The notes below the pieces were generated by a model. The model was given only the letters and a program-made list of their open reading frames with translations, searched no databases and was not told the origin of the DNA. This document shows positions 1-15,800 of a stretch of 64,000 nucleotides of DNA, one piece after another; positions within the stretch are counted from its first letter, which is position 1, and each line of letters begins with the position of its first letter. Origin of the DNA: Colius striatus (lineage: Eukaryota > Chordata > Aves > Coliiformes > Coliidae); contig NC_084760.1 of the NCBI RefSeq assembly GCF_028858725.1, forward strand, positions 78,498,367-78,562,366. Reading direction: 5' to 3'. A program made the position numbers and the translations under genes.

Positions 1-882
1 TGGGCCTCGCTTGCTTCTTTTCTCCTCCTCAAGCAGAGGAGGCTGCTGTTCTCGCCAGTTTGCCCACAGACAGAGCAGCTGGTCTAACCTCAGCTTCCCT
101 CCAAGCTCAGGAAGTGTCCCGTGGCCACGACAGCCCAGGGAGCTCCCAGGGCAGCTGTGGGCCTCTCCTGACCCCAGACCAACAAGCTCTGTCATCTGCA
201 CCCCTGTCATCTCACCGAGGGGACCCCAGACACAGCTAGTCATGTCTCATACCAGGGGATGCCTCTGTCCCAGCTGCAGGGATGGCACAGGGAGACCCTT
301 CTTTGTTCCAGCCTCACAATGTCCAGAGACTCTTCAAGGAGACTGTAACTCAGTCTATGCCTTTCCCAGCACTGTCTGAAACAGCCCCAGCATAATCCTT
401 TCCCAGAGCTTGCCCCACTTGGCTGGGGGATGGCGTAGGAGGCTGAAGGGCTGGTTTAAAGCCCAGGTTGCAGGCCCTGAGGTGCCAGAGGGGATTTACC
501 TCGGCCAGCCTTGTCCTGCACAGTGGCTCACAGCAGAAGGACATTGCGTGAGTGTGCACAAGTCTCTCCTGCCTGCCTGTTGTTTCCAGCAAGTGCTTAG
601 CAGTCACTCACAAGCCCAGCTCAGTGTTTTGGCTCTAGATCCGCTGGTCTCCAAGTCAGCTGGGATAGGCCTTCCATACCTCATAGGACCTCCTCACTGT
701 GGTAGGTAGTGTTGCTGCAACTTGTTGCAGCACAGAAAGTCTCTCAGCAACTTTGCCATCTCCATGGCTCCTCTGCAGCCAAGGTGCAGTAGGGAGAGCC
801 ACAGTATAGCCCCTGCCAGCATGCCATGGGACAGAGGGTGTCCACTTCTCCACTGCTCAATGACCTGTGTTTTTTCTCCCAG
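1..882 (+). other. SLC29A1: Intron sequence of SLC29A1 (partial)
   Basis: This stretch precedes the penultimate coding exon of SLC29A1. The human protein continues upstream with a segment around the motif FDWLGRS, and no translation resembling that is present here, so the preceding exon must lie outside the window. A pyrimidine-rich tract and CAG acceptor at 871-882 close the intron. Short open frames here have no recognisable similarity. Confidence 0.7.
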
Positions 883-1775
883 CCTGGGAAGGACAGCTGG
901 CTCCTGCCAGTGATGGTGGCTCTCCGTGTCGTCTTTATCCCTCTTTTCATGCTGTGCAACGTGCAACCCCGTAACTACCTGCCTGTTGTGTTCTCTCACG
1001 ACGCCTGGTACATCATCTTCATGATCTTCTTCTCCATCTCAAATGGCTACTTGGCCAGCCTCTGCATGTGCTTTGGGCCCAAGTGAGTAAGAGCTGGGGG
1101 CAGGGGCAGGGTTGGTTACACTCGGCAATGCCAGCCCCAGTGTGACTTCTGGAGTCTGGCTCTGCCCAGCCCTGGCATCTGGAAAAGGCGATGCAAACAC
1201 AGAGGAGAATCACTACACCACCTCAGGGAAGACAAATCCCAGTGTTGCACCTCCCAGCCTCGTGCCTCCATAGCCTAGAGATGAGGAAGCTGTTGTTTGG
1301 GCTCTCATTTCCCCTACCTGCCAGGCTGGGGAAGGGGCTGGATGCACAGGGGTCTGGGAGGGAGTAAAGCATGGCACAGCACCCACTGTGGGGCGGGCGG
1401 CCCTGCACGAGGAGCCCTGCTGGGGCTCAGCAGCTGAGCAGCAGTGCATGGTGCAGGACTCAGGGAGGGGTGTCATGCACTTTATCTTGCTTTATGAGCC
1501 CATAACATGGAGGCAGGCTCTTGAAGCCAAGGCGGATTTGCTCTTACTGTTGATGTGCTGCAGAGCAGCACAGCTCTGTGGCCTCCTCCCATCTGTCGAA
1601 CTTGGGGCAGGGCACAGGGCGTACATCCCTGAGGACAAGTCTGACACTCTTTTTCTCCCCTAGGAAAGTGCTTGCCCATGAAGCAGAGACAGCTGGAGCC
1701 GTCATGGCCTTTTTCCTGTCGCTGGGCTTGGCCCTAGGAGCTGCTGTCTCCTTTCTGTTCCGAATTCTCATCTAG
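883..1775 (+). CDS. SLC29A1: Equilibrative nucleoside transporter 1, last two coding exons (5' partial)
   Basis: SLC29A1 (ENT1) is a plasma-membrane facilitative transporter of purine and pyrimidine nucleosides with 11 membrane segments. Two exons are visible: 883-1082 (begins PGKDSW) and 1664-1775, joined through an AAG lysine codon split 2+1. The donor is GTGAGT at 1083 and the acceptor is preceded by TTTTCTCCCCTAG. The spliced product gives the last 103 residues, including NGYLASLCMCFGPKKV and the final hydrophobic helix ending FLFRILI and TAG. From memory this block is nearly identical to human ENT1, and more distant from ENT2, so the paralogue call is firm. The two exons would contain the last membrane segments. 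The gene sits head-to-tail before HSP90AB1, as in human. Confidence 0.93.
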
Positions 1776-2011
1776 CAGAGGCACCCAGGGGATGCAGGGA
1801 CACCGAGAGATGGCTCCGCATCCTCCTCTGAGGCCCTGGATGCCTCAGGGCCGTGGGGAGATAACACCTCATGCCTGCCCCTGCCAAATCACACTGCCAC
1901 AGCAGACGTTACATCCAGGGACGGTTCCACTCCTGCAGGGCTGGCCTGGCTCCTGCCATGCTCGGCTGTGTGATGCCTTCAGGCCTATGTGCCTTTTCCT
2001 TCCCTGTGCTC

Positions 2012-2061
2012 TGTGTGTGTGTGTTGTGTGTGTGTTGTGTGTGTGTTGTGTGTGTGTGTGT
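2012..2061 (+). repeat. Interrupted (TG)n microsatellite
   Basis: About 50 bp of TG repeats, broken three times by a TTG step, in the SLC29A1 3'UTR. This is probably a polymorphic simple repeat. Confidence 0.9.
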
Positions 2062-2684
2062 AAGACCCCTGGCAATCTCTCAGAGGTCCAGCTGCCTCCT
2101 ATGCTGTGTAATTTCCCCAGCTCAAGGCCAAAAGCCATTCTCAGCTTCTTTCTCTGTCAGAGTTGAAGGCTGATATCCAGTGTTATTCCCTCTCTTGTCC
2201 TTGTCTCCAAGGCGCCTAGGGACTTGCTCTCCTCTCCTTCCAAGAGTCCTGGAAACATCCCACACAGCTTCTGCTGGTGATACTTGCAAATAGGGAGGAG
2301 AATCCCAGCCACCATTGCCATTCCCACTCTGCTGGGCCACGTCCTCCTGCCCAGCAGTGTACTAGGGGCATAGACAGTCATGTCCCACCCACGTAAAGAG
2401 CCAAGACCATGGCTATGCTGAATGAGGGGGTCTCCACACTCCACCTTGCCCTCTCTCCTGGCCCTTGTTCCCTACTATTGTGTGATTCTGCCATTGTTTT
2501 CTTTCTGGTTGTGACAGGAGGCTTCACAGTGTATAGACTGCCAAGAGGAGAGACAACAACTCCCTTCCCCACTCACTCCTGACTGCCTTCCCTGCCCACC
2601 TGTGCTGCAGGGGGAGGACTGACCTCTCCCTTGGCTTTCCCATGCCTCCTCTGTACCCAAGTGTCTGTACAGTTGCCATTTTCT

Positions 2685-2690
2685 ATAAAA
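2685..2690 (+). terminator. SLC29A1: Probable SLC29A1 poly(A) signal, variant TATAAA
   Basis: No AATAAA lies within the first kilobase after the stop. TATAAA here is a known weaker hexamer variant. It is preceded by two TGTA motifs (CFIm-type sites) at about 2653 and 2667 and followed about 20 bp later by GTGAGTGTGTGT. An AATAAA at 3085-3090 is an alternative, but it lies in the CpG-rich HSP90AB1 upstream region. Confidence 0.5.
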
Positions 2691-3125
2691 AGACTGAAAC
2701 ATCCCTGTCCGTGAGTGTGTGTCTCCATCACCCCAGGGGAGAGGGCTGCTGGGAGCACATCCTGGCCTTCCCTGGGGTCCCATGCAGCCAGCACCAGCCG
2801 GAGAAGCACACCGGCATTCCCTCCAAGGGCACAACCAGGGGCTCTCTACGCCTCTCGCTGCCAGCACGGGAAGCCAGTGTTGCTCTCGGGTACCCCCAAG
2901 GGACCACCGGCACCTCCGCTATGGAGCCTGGACGCACCCGGGAGCTTTCCCGGTGCCTGGGAACGGCCCGAGTGCCCCCTCCTGCTCCTGGGGGGGAACT
3001 ACACCACGCTGCCAGCGGGCGCGGGAAAGCCGCAACGCGGAGCCGCGATGCGCACAGTCGCCCTTCCCCGCCCGAACCTGAGGGAATAAAAGGAGCCGCG
3101 CTGAGGACAGCGCCCTGACCCCAGC

Positions 3126-3140
3126 GGAAACCTCTGGAAC
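3126..3140 (+). promoter_or_regulatory. HSP90AB1: Candidate heat-shock element
   Basis: Three consecutive 5-bp units read nGAAn, a one-mismatch nTTCn (CTC for TTC), then nGAAn. This is the spacing recognised by trimeric heat-shock factor. It lies about 460 bp upstream of the TATA box. A single imperfect match in GC-rich DNA can occur by chance, so this is tentative. Confidence 0.35.
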
Positions 3141-3167
3141 AGCCGTTGCGCTGGAACAGCCGTTGCG
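3134..3167 (+). repeat. Perfect 17-bp tandem duplication
   Basis: The unit CTGGAACAGCCGTTGCG occurs twice back to back (3134-3150 and 3151-3167) in the HSP90AB1 upstream region. The first copy overlaps the last unit of the candidate heat-shock element. It appears to be a recent local duplication. Confidence 0.9.
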
Positions 3168-3599
3168 CTGCTTCTCTCCTCCCTACACACAGCAGTGCTC
3201 CTCCGCTGCCGGGGGTGAAAAGCAGTCCCTCGCCGGGGCTGGCCGCCGCGCTCGGAGAGCTGCTCTCGGCGGCGAGGGGCGGCGGGGAGTGCCGGGCGGG
3301 AGCAGGCCTGGGAGCGGCGTGCGGCCGAGAGCTGAGCGCCTGCCTCCACCGTGGCCGCCCTTGTTAAACGGGTAAAGTTGCTGTGCCCCCCCCCGCCCCG
3401 AAGATCTGTCGCGATGCCGGGGCATGGGAAGCCACAGTGAAGCCAACGCACAGCGGCTTTAGAGAGGTCGGAGAAGAGAGGCAGGGCCAGTGAAGGAGGG
3501 GAAAGCGTGTTTACAAGGGTGGTGGGGACCGGGACGGAGCGTCAGGGGCCATGGCTGTTTTAAGGCGGAAGGACACGGTGGGAAGTGAGACGCCAGAGA

Positions 3600-3606
3600 T
3601 ATAAAA
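3600..3606 (+). promoter_or_regulatory. HSP90AB1: TATA box of HSP90AB1
   Basis: TATAAAA lies in otherwise GC-rich sequence, about 50 bp before the splice donor of the 5'UTR exon, which places the transcription start near 3630. Its position relative to the gene and its match to consensus support the call. Confidence 0.75.
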
Positions 3607-3629
3607 CTCGGCTGGTGGCGGCTGTAGTT

Positions 3630-3657
3630 CTTTCGCCGGTCCCTCATGCCCGCAGCG
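3630..3657 (+). other. HSP90AB1: HSP90AB1 exon 1 (5'UTR), followed by a 91-bp intron
   Basis: This is the non-coding first exon inferred between the TATA box and a consensus donor (GCG|GTGAGG) at 3657/3658. The intron runs 3658-3748 and ends in a pyrimidine-rich tract and TTGCAG directly before the ATG at 3749. Having the start codon at the first base of exon 2 matches the known HSP90AB1 structure. The exon start is estimated from the TATA box. Confidence 0.65.
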
Positions 3658-3748
3658 GTGAGGCCGCCGCGCTGGGCCGGGCCGGGCTGGGGCTGGTACC
3701 GCCGCTTGCCTGGCGCTGGCAGCTGGTGATTGTCTTTTTGTCTTGCAG

Positions 3749-9153
<5,405 letters not shown>

Positions 9154-9635
9154 AGTAGGAGAAGAAGCCTCTTCCCTCACCTGCCAGGCCTCTGCCCTAT
9201 CTCATGCCTGCTTAGAAAGGGGAGCCTGCTCCCACCAGCTGCTACTTGATTTATTGGTGCTATTTTTTTGGATTTGTTTAGTTGGCGTTGGTTTTGGTGG
9301 GGTATGGGAGGGCACGAGTCCCCGTTTGTCAGTAGTGAGTGACTGAGGCAGTCTGAGGCCTACCTGTTCTGTGTCTTTCTGCTTGTGTGGAAACAGCTGA
9401 TGGGGAGCAGAGGTGAGGCATTGGCCTTCCTCCTTCTCCCCTCCCCCGTGGGTTCTCCCAGTAGGCATCAAACACTGCCCTGATTCCATCGGGGTGGGAG
9501 AGCCCCTCCTCTGAGTCTCTACCTCCCTGAACCCCCAGGGCAGGATATTGTATTTCAGTTGCCTTCATTATTTTCTGTTTGGTTATTTTCCTGTTGTTTT
9601 GTTCTACTGGAATTAAAGTATGGAAGAATGTCACT
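9154..9635 (+). other. HSP90AB1: HSP90AB1 3'UTR
   Basis: A compact 3'UTR of roughly 480 bp with T-rich stretches, ending shortly after the ATTAAA signal. No other coding potential is seen. Confidence 0.75.
9612..9617 (+). terminator. HSP90AB1: HSP90AB1 poly(A) signal (ATTAAA)
   Basis: ATTAAA, the commonest variant hexamer, lies about 460 bp after the stop. It is preceded by T-rich sequence and followed by GTGTTTC-type sequence around 9650. No AATAAA is present between the stop and this site. Confidence 0.75.
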
Positions 9636-9639
9636 TACA

Positions 9640-11625
9640 TGGTGGAGTCCCTTGTGTTTCATGCCTGTCATACAGAGGAAAATATCTCAGCCTCGGCCTG
9701 AGGGTATTGTGCTGCTGGTCTTTCCCTTGCCTGGGCTGGTTTTCAGAGCTCTGCTTTGTTTTCTCTACCGCTTCCCTGTCCAGGCACCGCGGAGTGAGGT
9801 GAGACACAGGACCTGCTGTGCAGGTGGGTCATTCTCTCAGCACCCAGAACACTGTCAGCATAGTCCTACAGCTGTAGGGCCCACCCAGAGTCCTGCAGCC
9901 TGGGAACAAACCTTTCCAGCCTGCACTTGTCAGCTGGGTGAGCTGTGCCAGGGCCCAAGCCTGCCCTGCTGCTGGCTTCTCTGCTCGGCTCTGAGCGGCC
10001 CTGCAAGAGGGAGCTGTGGCAGGAGCCATCTGCCTCTTCCTTTGTAGGGCAGACCAGGGTAGGGGGAGCCTGCTCAAGACTGAGAGCCACCTCTCATCAG
10101 CTTTTAAGCTCTGTACTTGACTCCCTTCCTCCTGCCTTCAGCTTACCCTTTCTGGACTTCTGCAGCCCTGGGGAGGTTGGCAGGATCTGGCCACCCCCCA
10201 GCTTCTGCCTGGGTCTCGGATGACAGAAGCCTGGAATCACCTCTGATTTCATCTGCCTCTTGCACTGGGCTCATACACCCTGAACATGGGGGTTTGTCAC
10301 CCTTGTCTGCAGTGGCCCTGGGGGTTTGTCAGGGAAAAGTGACACCAAGTTCTCTTGCTGCCTAGTGGCCAGCAACGATGGGAGTGGACTGTAGCAATCT
10401 TCAGCAGGGAGGAGAGGTCAAGAGTCTGCTGGAGTCACTTCCTGCAAACCGAGGCACTGTGCTGCTATTGTAGCACCTGTTCCTGTGCAAGCTGCAAGGG
10501 CAGTGCTGCAGCTGAGCTAGCAAATGCTTTTAAAAAGTATCTTCTTCTCTGAGACAAAAAAATTGTTTAAAAGTGAGATTTCCCTCTGGACGGGAAGGTT
10601 TTGCCAAGGAATGGGTCAGTAAATTCCTGTAAAGGCAATTCTTCACTTAAAATGTTTTGGGCTTTCTTTTCCACTATTTTTGTCTTTCAGTCTACATTTA
10701 CATTGGAAAAAAGTCTCCCTTTCTGAACCTGGCAGATAGATGTTTTTTTCATAATGACCAAAGAAAAAATCCATTCCATGTTGAGTCTGTCAGCAGCTCA
10801 TGGAGACAGCTGGGGGAATTTGTAGGGTCAGGATGAAAGGCTGGGAGGTTGCACAGGCACTTTGAAGAGCTCAGAGTTAGGAAGGGAGCACAGGTAAAAA
10901 TGATGGAGAGCCAAGTGCTCTGAAGCCTGGACTATGCTAACTCAGCACTGTGTAAGCACCTCCTCTGCATAGTTGCTTCCTCTGTTTCTCTTGCAGTCCT
11001 CACCCCAGTCTCCCCTTTGTCCAGCTCTCTTAGGCTTAAGTCCTGTCTCTGACCCCAGACCTCACCATGAGTAGACTGCACAGGACTACAGACAAGGTTT
11101 TTCACCAGGCCTCCATCTGTACCAGTAGGATGTACCATCCCTGCCCCAAGCCTCCCCGGTGCAGCTCTTGTTGGTGCAGATGCACCCTATAATGGATGGG
11201 CTTCTCCTCCAAGGACCTTGCCACAGCACTGGTGGCCCTGGCTGGCAGGTGCTCAGCAGGCCTCTGCACTACTCCCCTCTAGCTCTATGAGCTGTAGCTA
11301 CACCCACAGGGCTGCCCAAGCTGTACCATGCAGAGAACCCGGGAGCCAAAACAGAATCAGGCTCCTGGTTCCTCCACCTGCCCACCAGCATAACCAGCAG
11401 TCCAGGCTTCCCTGGTCCCCAGCTGTGTGTGCAAAGACCTCATGTCAGGCCTTGCAGCTTTGGGTCTGTCTCAGGGCAAAGGCAGAGACACCTGTGTTTG
11501 GAAAGGTGAGACAGCTTTAATGTCCTGTAGAGAGCAGAGACACAGGAAAGCTTAGGATGTCTCTCTCCTCCTTCCACGTATGTGGAAAAAAACCCCCAAA
11601 TCTCAAAAAAGTAGCCCCAGGGCAC
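9640..11625. other. Convergent intergenic region between HSP90AB1 and SLC35B2
   Basis: Tail-to-tail spacer of about 2 kb. I find no supported gene. An AT-rich patch with several T and A runs lies at about 10530-10790. The rest is GC-moderate unique sequence with only short spurious open frames. Confidence 0.6.
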
Positions 11626-12810
11626 TATATGCAGCATGTTTTTAATTTAATAAAATAAAAAGAGAGAAAAAAAGTTGCCTTTCAAAAGTACCAAAACCTG
11701 CTGCTTTGTCAGTCAGGTTGTGTTGAGGAGAAAAGGGTTAACCAGTAAAACCCAGGCTGAGGGGGGAAGAGCAGCTTTCCCTGCTCCTTCCCCTGCTGCC
11801 TGGGACACAGCTGCCTGCTCCCTCCTCTCCCTGCTGCCTGTGGAGCTCTGCCCCATCTCTCAGTTCTACAGGCACTGGGAGGCTCTGGCCAGGCCCCAGG
11901 AAAGCAAGGCCAAGGCCTCCAGTTGGCAGGAAGAAGAGGGGTTGTTTGTGCTTCTCTGAATGGCAACTACAAAGCCCAGAACCTGTGGCACTGAGATGGC
12001 CTGAGGCCAGGCTGGGGCTGCTGGGCAGCACAGCCTTTGGCCTGTGACAGCAGCGGATGTAACCAAAAAGCAACCTACAACAACTCAGCAAGTCTTGGGA
12101 ACCACAATGGCCAGCCTCTGCAAAAAAATCAGCCTTGGCCTGGCAAAGAAAAATGTCTCGGGGCAGGGGCAAGGAATTGATTAACCAAAGGGGGAGGTAG
12201 CAGCTTTCACTGCAGCGTGCCCTCCCACAGCAGAGCCCAGGCCAGGGACACGCAGGCTGGGAGTCCTTACTGCCCGGAGCACCTCTCAGGACTGGGGACA
12301 AGCACTCATGCCCCTCAGGACAGGCTCAGCTTGGGACTTGCCTCACATGGAAGTGTTTCAAAAAGAAAGCTAGTGTTTTGCTTGCCCTTTCCTCCTCACA
12401 CTCTGCAGTACTGGCAGAAGTGGAGGAGCATTATCCAGAGGCAAGGCAGTGCCAGGGAAGAGACCTGTGGTTCGTCAGTGACTTTGGAGACAAGCCACAG
12501 ACAGGTGGGGCAGGAGCACTAGCAGCCCCACGCTAGTTCTCCCCCAGGATGGGAGCCCCCAGGCTCATGCCTTGGCTGGAAGTCTTTGACCTTTTTAAGG
12601 CAAATGGAAAGGTTTGGAGGTGGGGCAGCCCCGGTTATGCCCTGGGCTTGTTCCAGCCCATTCCCCAGGCAAAGCAGGTGGAAAAGCGAGTCACTGGTCC
12701 AGTCTATCCATACCCTGCCCTGCTCCTCAGCAGGTTCTGAGAAATGAAGCAAGTCCTCCCACCCAGAGGCAGGACAGCAGGCACGGCCTCGATGCCACGG
12801 CCCTGGCTCC
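11626..12810 (-). other. SLC35B2: SLC35B2 3'UTR
   Basis: Sequence between the SLC35B2 stop (12811) and an ATTAAA on the minus strand at 11642-11647, about 1.2 kb. No coding similarity is seen. The length is inferred from the hexamer alone, so a shorter UTR ending at an unrecognised variant signal is possible. Confidence 0.5.
11642..11647 (-). terminator. SLC35B2: Candidate SLC35B2 poly(A) signal (ATTAAA, minus strand)
   Basis: The minus strand reads ATTAAATTAAAAAC through this AT-rich spot, which is the best hexamer downstream of the SLC35B2 stop. The same region also contains AATAAA on the plus strand, so strand use is ambiguous without RNA data. Confidence 0.4.
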
Positions 12811-15800
12811 TTAGACCTTCTGTACAGGGGGCTCACCGGGCGGGAGCTTCTTGCTGCGCTTCTTCATGCGGCTGCGGGCATAGACGCGCAGGAAGAGGGC
12901 CACGAAGACAACGGCTACGCCCAGCCCGCCCACCACTGTGACAGTGTGCCCGTAGATGAGGCAAGAGAGCAGGATGGCGAAGGCCTGGCGGAGCGTCATG
13001 ATGATGGTGAAGACGGCTGCCCCAAAGTGGTTGATGGTGTAGAAGATGAAGAGCTGGCCGCAGGCAGAGCACACGGAGAGCAGCACAGCGTGGGCTGTGA
13101 ACTCCGAGTGGCGGGCCATGAAGCGCAGCGACTCCAGCAGGGCCCCCTGCTCCAGCAGCGAGCCCACCGTGAACAGGCAGGAGAAGACGTTGACGCCAAA
13201 CATCATCTGCACCGGAGACATCTTGTAGGTGAAGAGGGCATCCTGCCAGTTGGAGGTGAAGCTGTCAAAGATGATGTAGCCGGCTAGGAGGACTATGCCT
13301 GAGAAGGTGGTGACGGTGGACACGTGCCTGTTGGGAGCGCTGGAGAGCAGGAACATGCTGACCCCCACGGAAATGAGGGCAGCCGTCAGGTACTCCCAGT
13401 ACTCGTAACTCTTGCGTGACACCAGTTTGCCCATCATCATCACTGGGATCACTTTGGAGGCCTTGGCCAGCACTTGGGTGGGGAAGCTGACATATTTGAG
13501 TGCCTCATACTGGCACCAGCTGCTGAGGATGTTGGAGAGGGAGGCAAAGGAGTATTTGTACATAGGAGCCCCATGGCGCGGCTGCTTGGTCAGGGCGCAG
13601 TACAGACCGGCCACCGTGAAGGCCAGGATGCGGTTCATGAACACCAGGAACTGTGAGTCCTTGAACTTCTCACCAGGGTCTGTCTCAGTGGCACCATATG
13701 TTCTTGTCATGACGCGCTCCTGGAGCACGCCCCAGGTGAGGTAGGAGACCTGTAAAGCAGGAGGAGCATGGGGGGAGTCAGGACCCATGACGGCAGCTGA
13801 AAGCCACCAAGGGAAGAACAGGCTTCAGGAGACTCTGGCTTGCCCCAGCATCGCCCCGTCCTCTGCACAGCAACGCTTCCCCCAGACACTGGGAAATGGG
13901 GCCACCCCTGAACCGCTTGTGAGGGAACCCCTTGTCCCACAGGCTCATGACCAGGAACACCCTGTCCCAAACAAGGGCCTGCAGCCTCTGCAAGGGAGAG
14001 GAGTCCGCAGGGCAAACATCGTGGCAGGAAGCGGTTGCGCTCTGAGCTGCCCGCTGCGACAGCGCCAGGGAGCGTTACTGATGCGCAGCTGCAGTTGTGC
14101 TGCCAGCTCCCTGCAGCAGGTCCTGGCACTGCTCCCGTCGGCCTCTGCATTGGTTTTCACTTCCAGCTCTCTGAGCCCAATTCTTCCACCCAGATCAATT
14201 CTAGTTTCAAACCCAGCAGAGGAAATTGTCCTCTGAGGATGATCGCTGCCCTGCTGTCACCTCCAGTAGCTCTGGTGCAGCAGTACCAAGCCCCTCACAG
14301 AAGCAACACAGCCTTCCCTCACCACACATCCCCTCCCAAGAAACTGAGGCACAGAGAGCTGGAAGGATTTGTTGGTGACCCGCAGCAACGCTGGATGGGC
14401 TGGGACAGTAGCCAGAGTGGGTATTTTCTGCTGACCATGGGATGCATGGGTTTTTCTATCACAATGCCCACGTTTCTATTTTTAGTCCTCACAGACCCCA
14501 AAAGCTGCCCTTCTTTATGATGCTCAGGCTGCAGCTGAGACTGAGGGAAACAAAGATTAAAAATTTCTGTTTATCTGTAGCCGAATTCAGTATTTCTCTC
14601 TAGCATTCCAATCAAATCCATCAAGGCAGGACACATGAGCCCCAGAAAGTGATCCAGGAGAGCCTGGGAGATTAGAGGGCTCAAACTATCTGCTGATCTG
14701 ACATGAGGGTCAGAATAAGAGCAGTCCTAACAATGTGCTGAATCACGGGATTTTCCCTGTCCATGGCTGCAGAGGACAGTGATCAGATGGAAAGGAGGTC
14801 CAATCCAGATGATACCAGCTAAACAGACCTCCACAGCCATTAGAGGTGACACAGCAGCTCTGGTGGACTGTCCCCATTGAGAGGCTGTGTCCCAGCCTCC
14901 AACTCTGCCCCGATCAAGGACAGCACTGCATCCTTGGTCTTCAAGGAACTGATGGCCAGGGGCCTCCTGCCTACTTCCTCCTCCCAGAGTGGGATGGCCA
15001 CACACACGGGGCCCCTACCTGTAGGCCAGCAGCACAGAAGAGCAGCTTGAAGACTTGTCGGGCTGTAGAGGTCTCTGTGGGCTCCGCTCGGGGTGGCAGG
15101 GAGCCATCCTCCTGGTGTACAGACTTTACCTCAGAGCCAAACACGCACGATTTGATGACAGGGAAGCAAATGCCTCGGCCTGAACGAGGTAAGAGAACAC
15201 AGAGACACAATTAAGCACAGCCTGGACACCACAAACCACACCAGCGGTGAAACCTCTCCTCCTTACTGAGCCTCCATGTCTGCTGGGGTGAGGGCCTCCA
15301 AGAAATGTGTTTCAGGGTAGCACCTAGACAGCTCTGGGATATGGCTCTGCGAGCTGCTCAAGCCTGGCCTGACAAAGCAGCTTGGGGAAACAACCCATCA
15401 GCCCTGAACAGGGTTAACTGAAGGGATGCAGAAAGCTCACAGGATGTGGAAGGCAAACTCCTGGCCTTACCTGTCTCCAGGTAATTCCTTCTCTTGAAGT
15501 ACTGGATGAGGAGGAATCCCGGCACCACGATACTCGCGTAGCCAGCAGCATTAACAAAGAAACGGAAGAGCCAGAAGTCCCCCCACGAGTCCTGCAGGGC
15601 AGGGAGGATCTCTTCACCAGTAGCCATCATAGGGAAGGGAGCCAGCACGAGGGGAAGGCAAAACCTGCAGAGAGGGGAAGGGTGGCCTACGTACACAGCC
15701 AGCTCTGCTCCGTGTGCCTGCATCACCTGCCACCCAGCCTGCTCCCCAGCAGCAGGCAGCAGGCAGCTCCCACCCCAGCACATGGAGCAGGAAAAGCCCT

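Larger units (their letters stand above)
1776..2705 (+). other. SLC29A1: SLC29A1 3'UTR
   Basis: Non-coding sequence from the SLC29A1 stop to an inferred cleavage site. It contains an interrupted TG microsatellite. The end is placed from a variant hexamer at 2685 with two upstream TGTA motifs and a GT-rich run just downstream (about 2711-2722). The boundary is inferred from sequence only. Confidence 0.55.

Noticed and set aside
2642-3118. 158-codon plus frame upstream of HSP90AB1
   Set aside because: It has low-complexity Pro/Gly/Arg content and three overlapping frames, and it falls in the 3' end of SLC29A1 and the CpG promoter region. No domain is seen.
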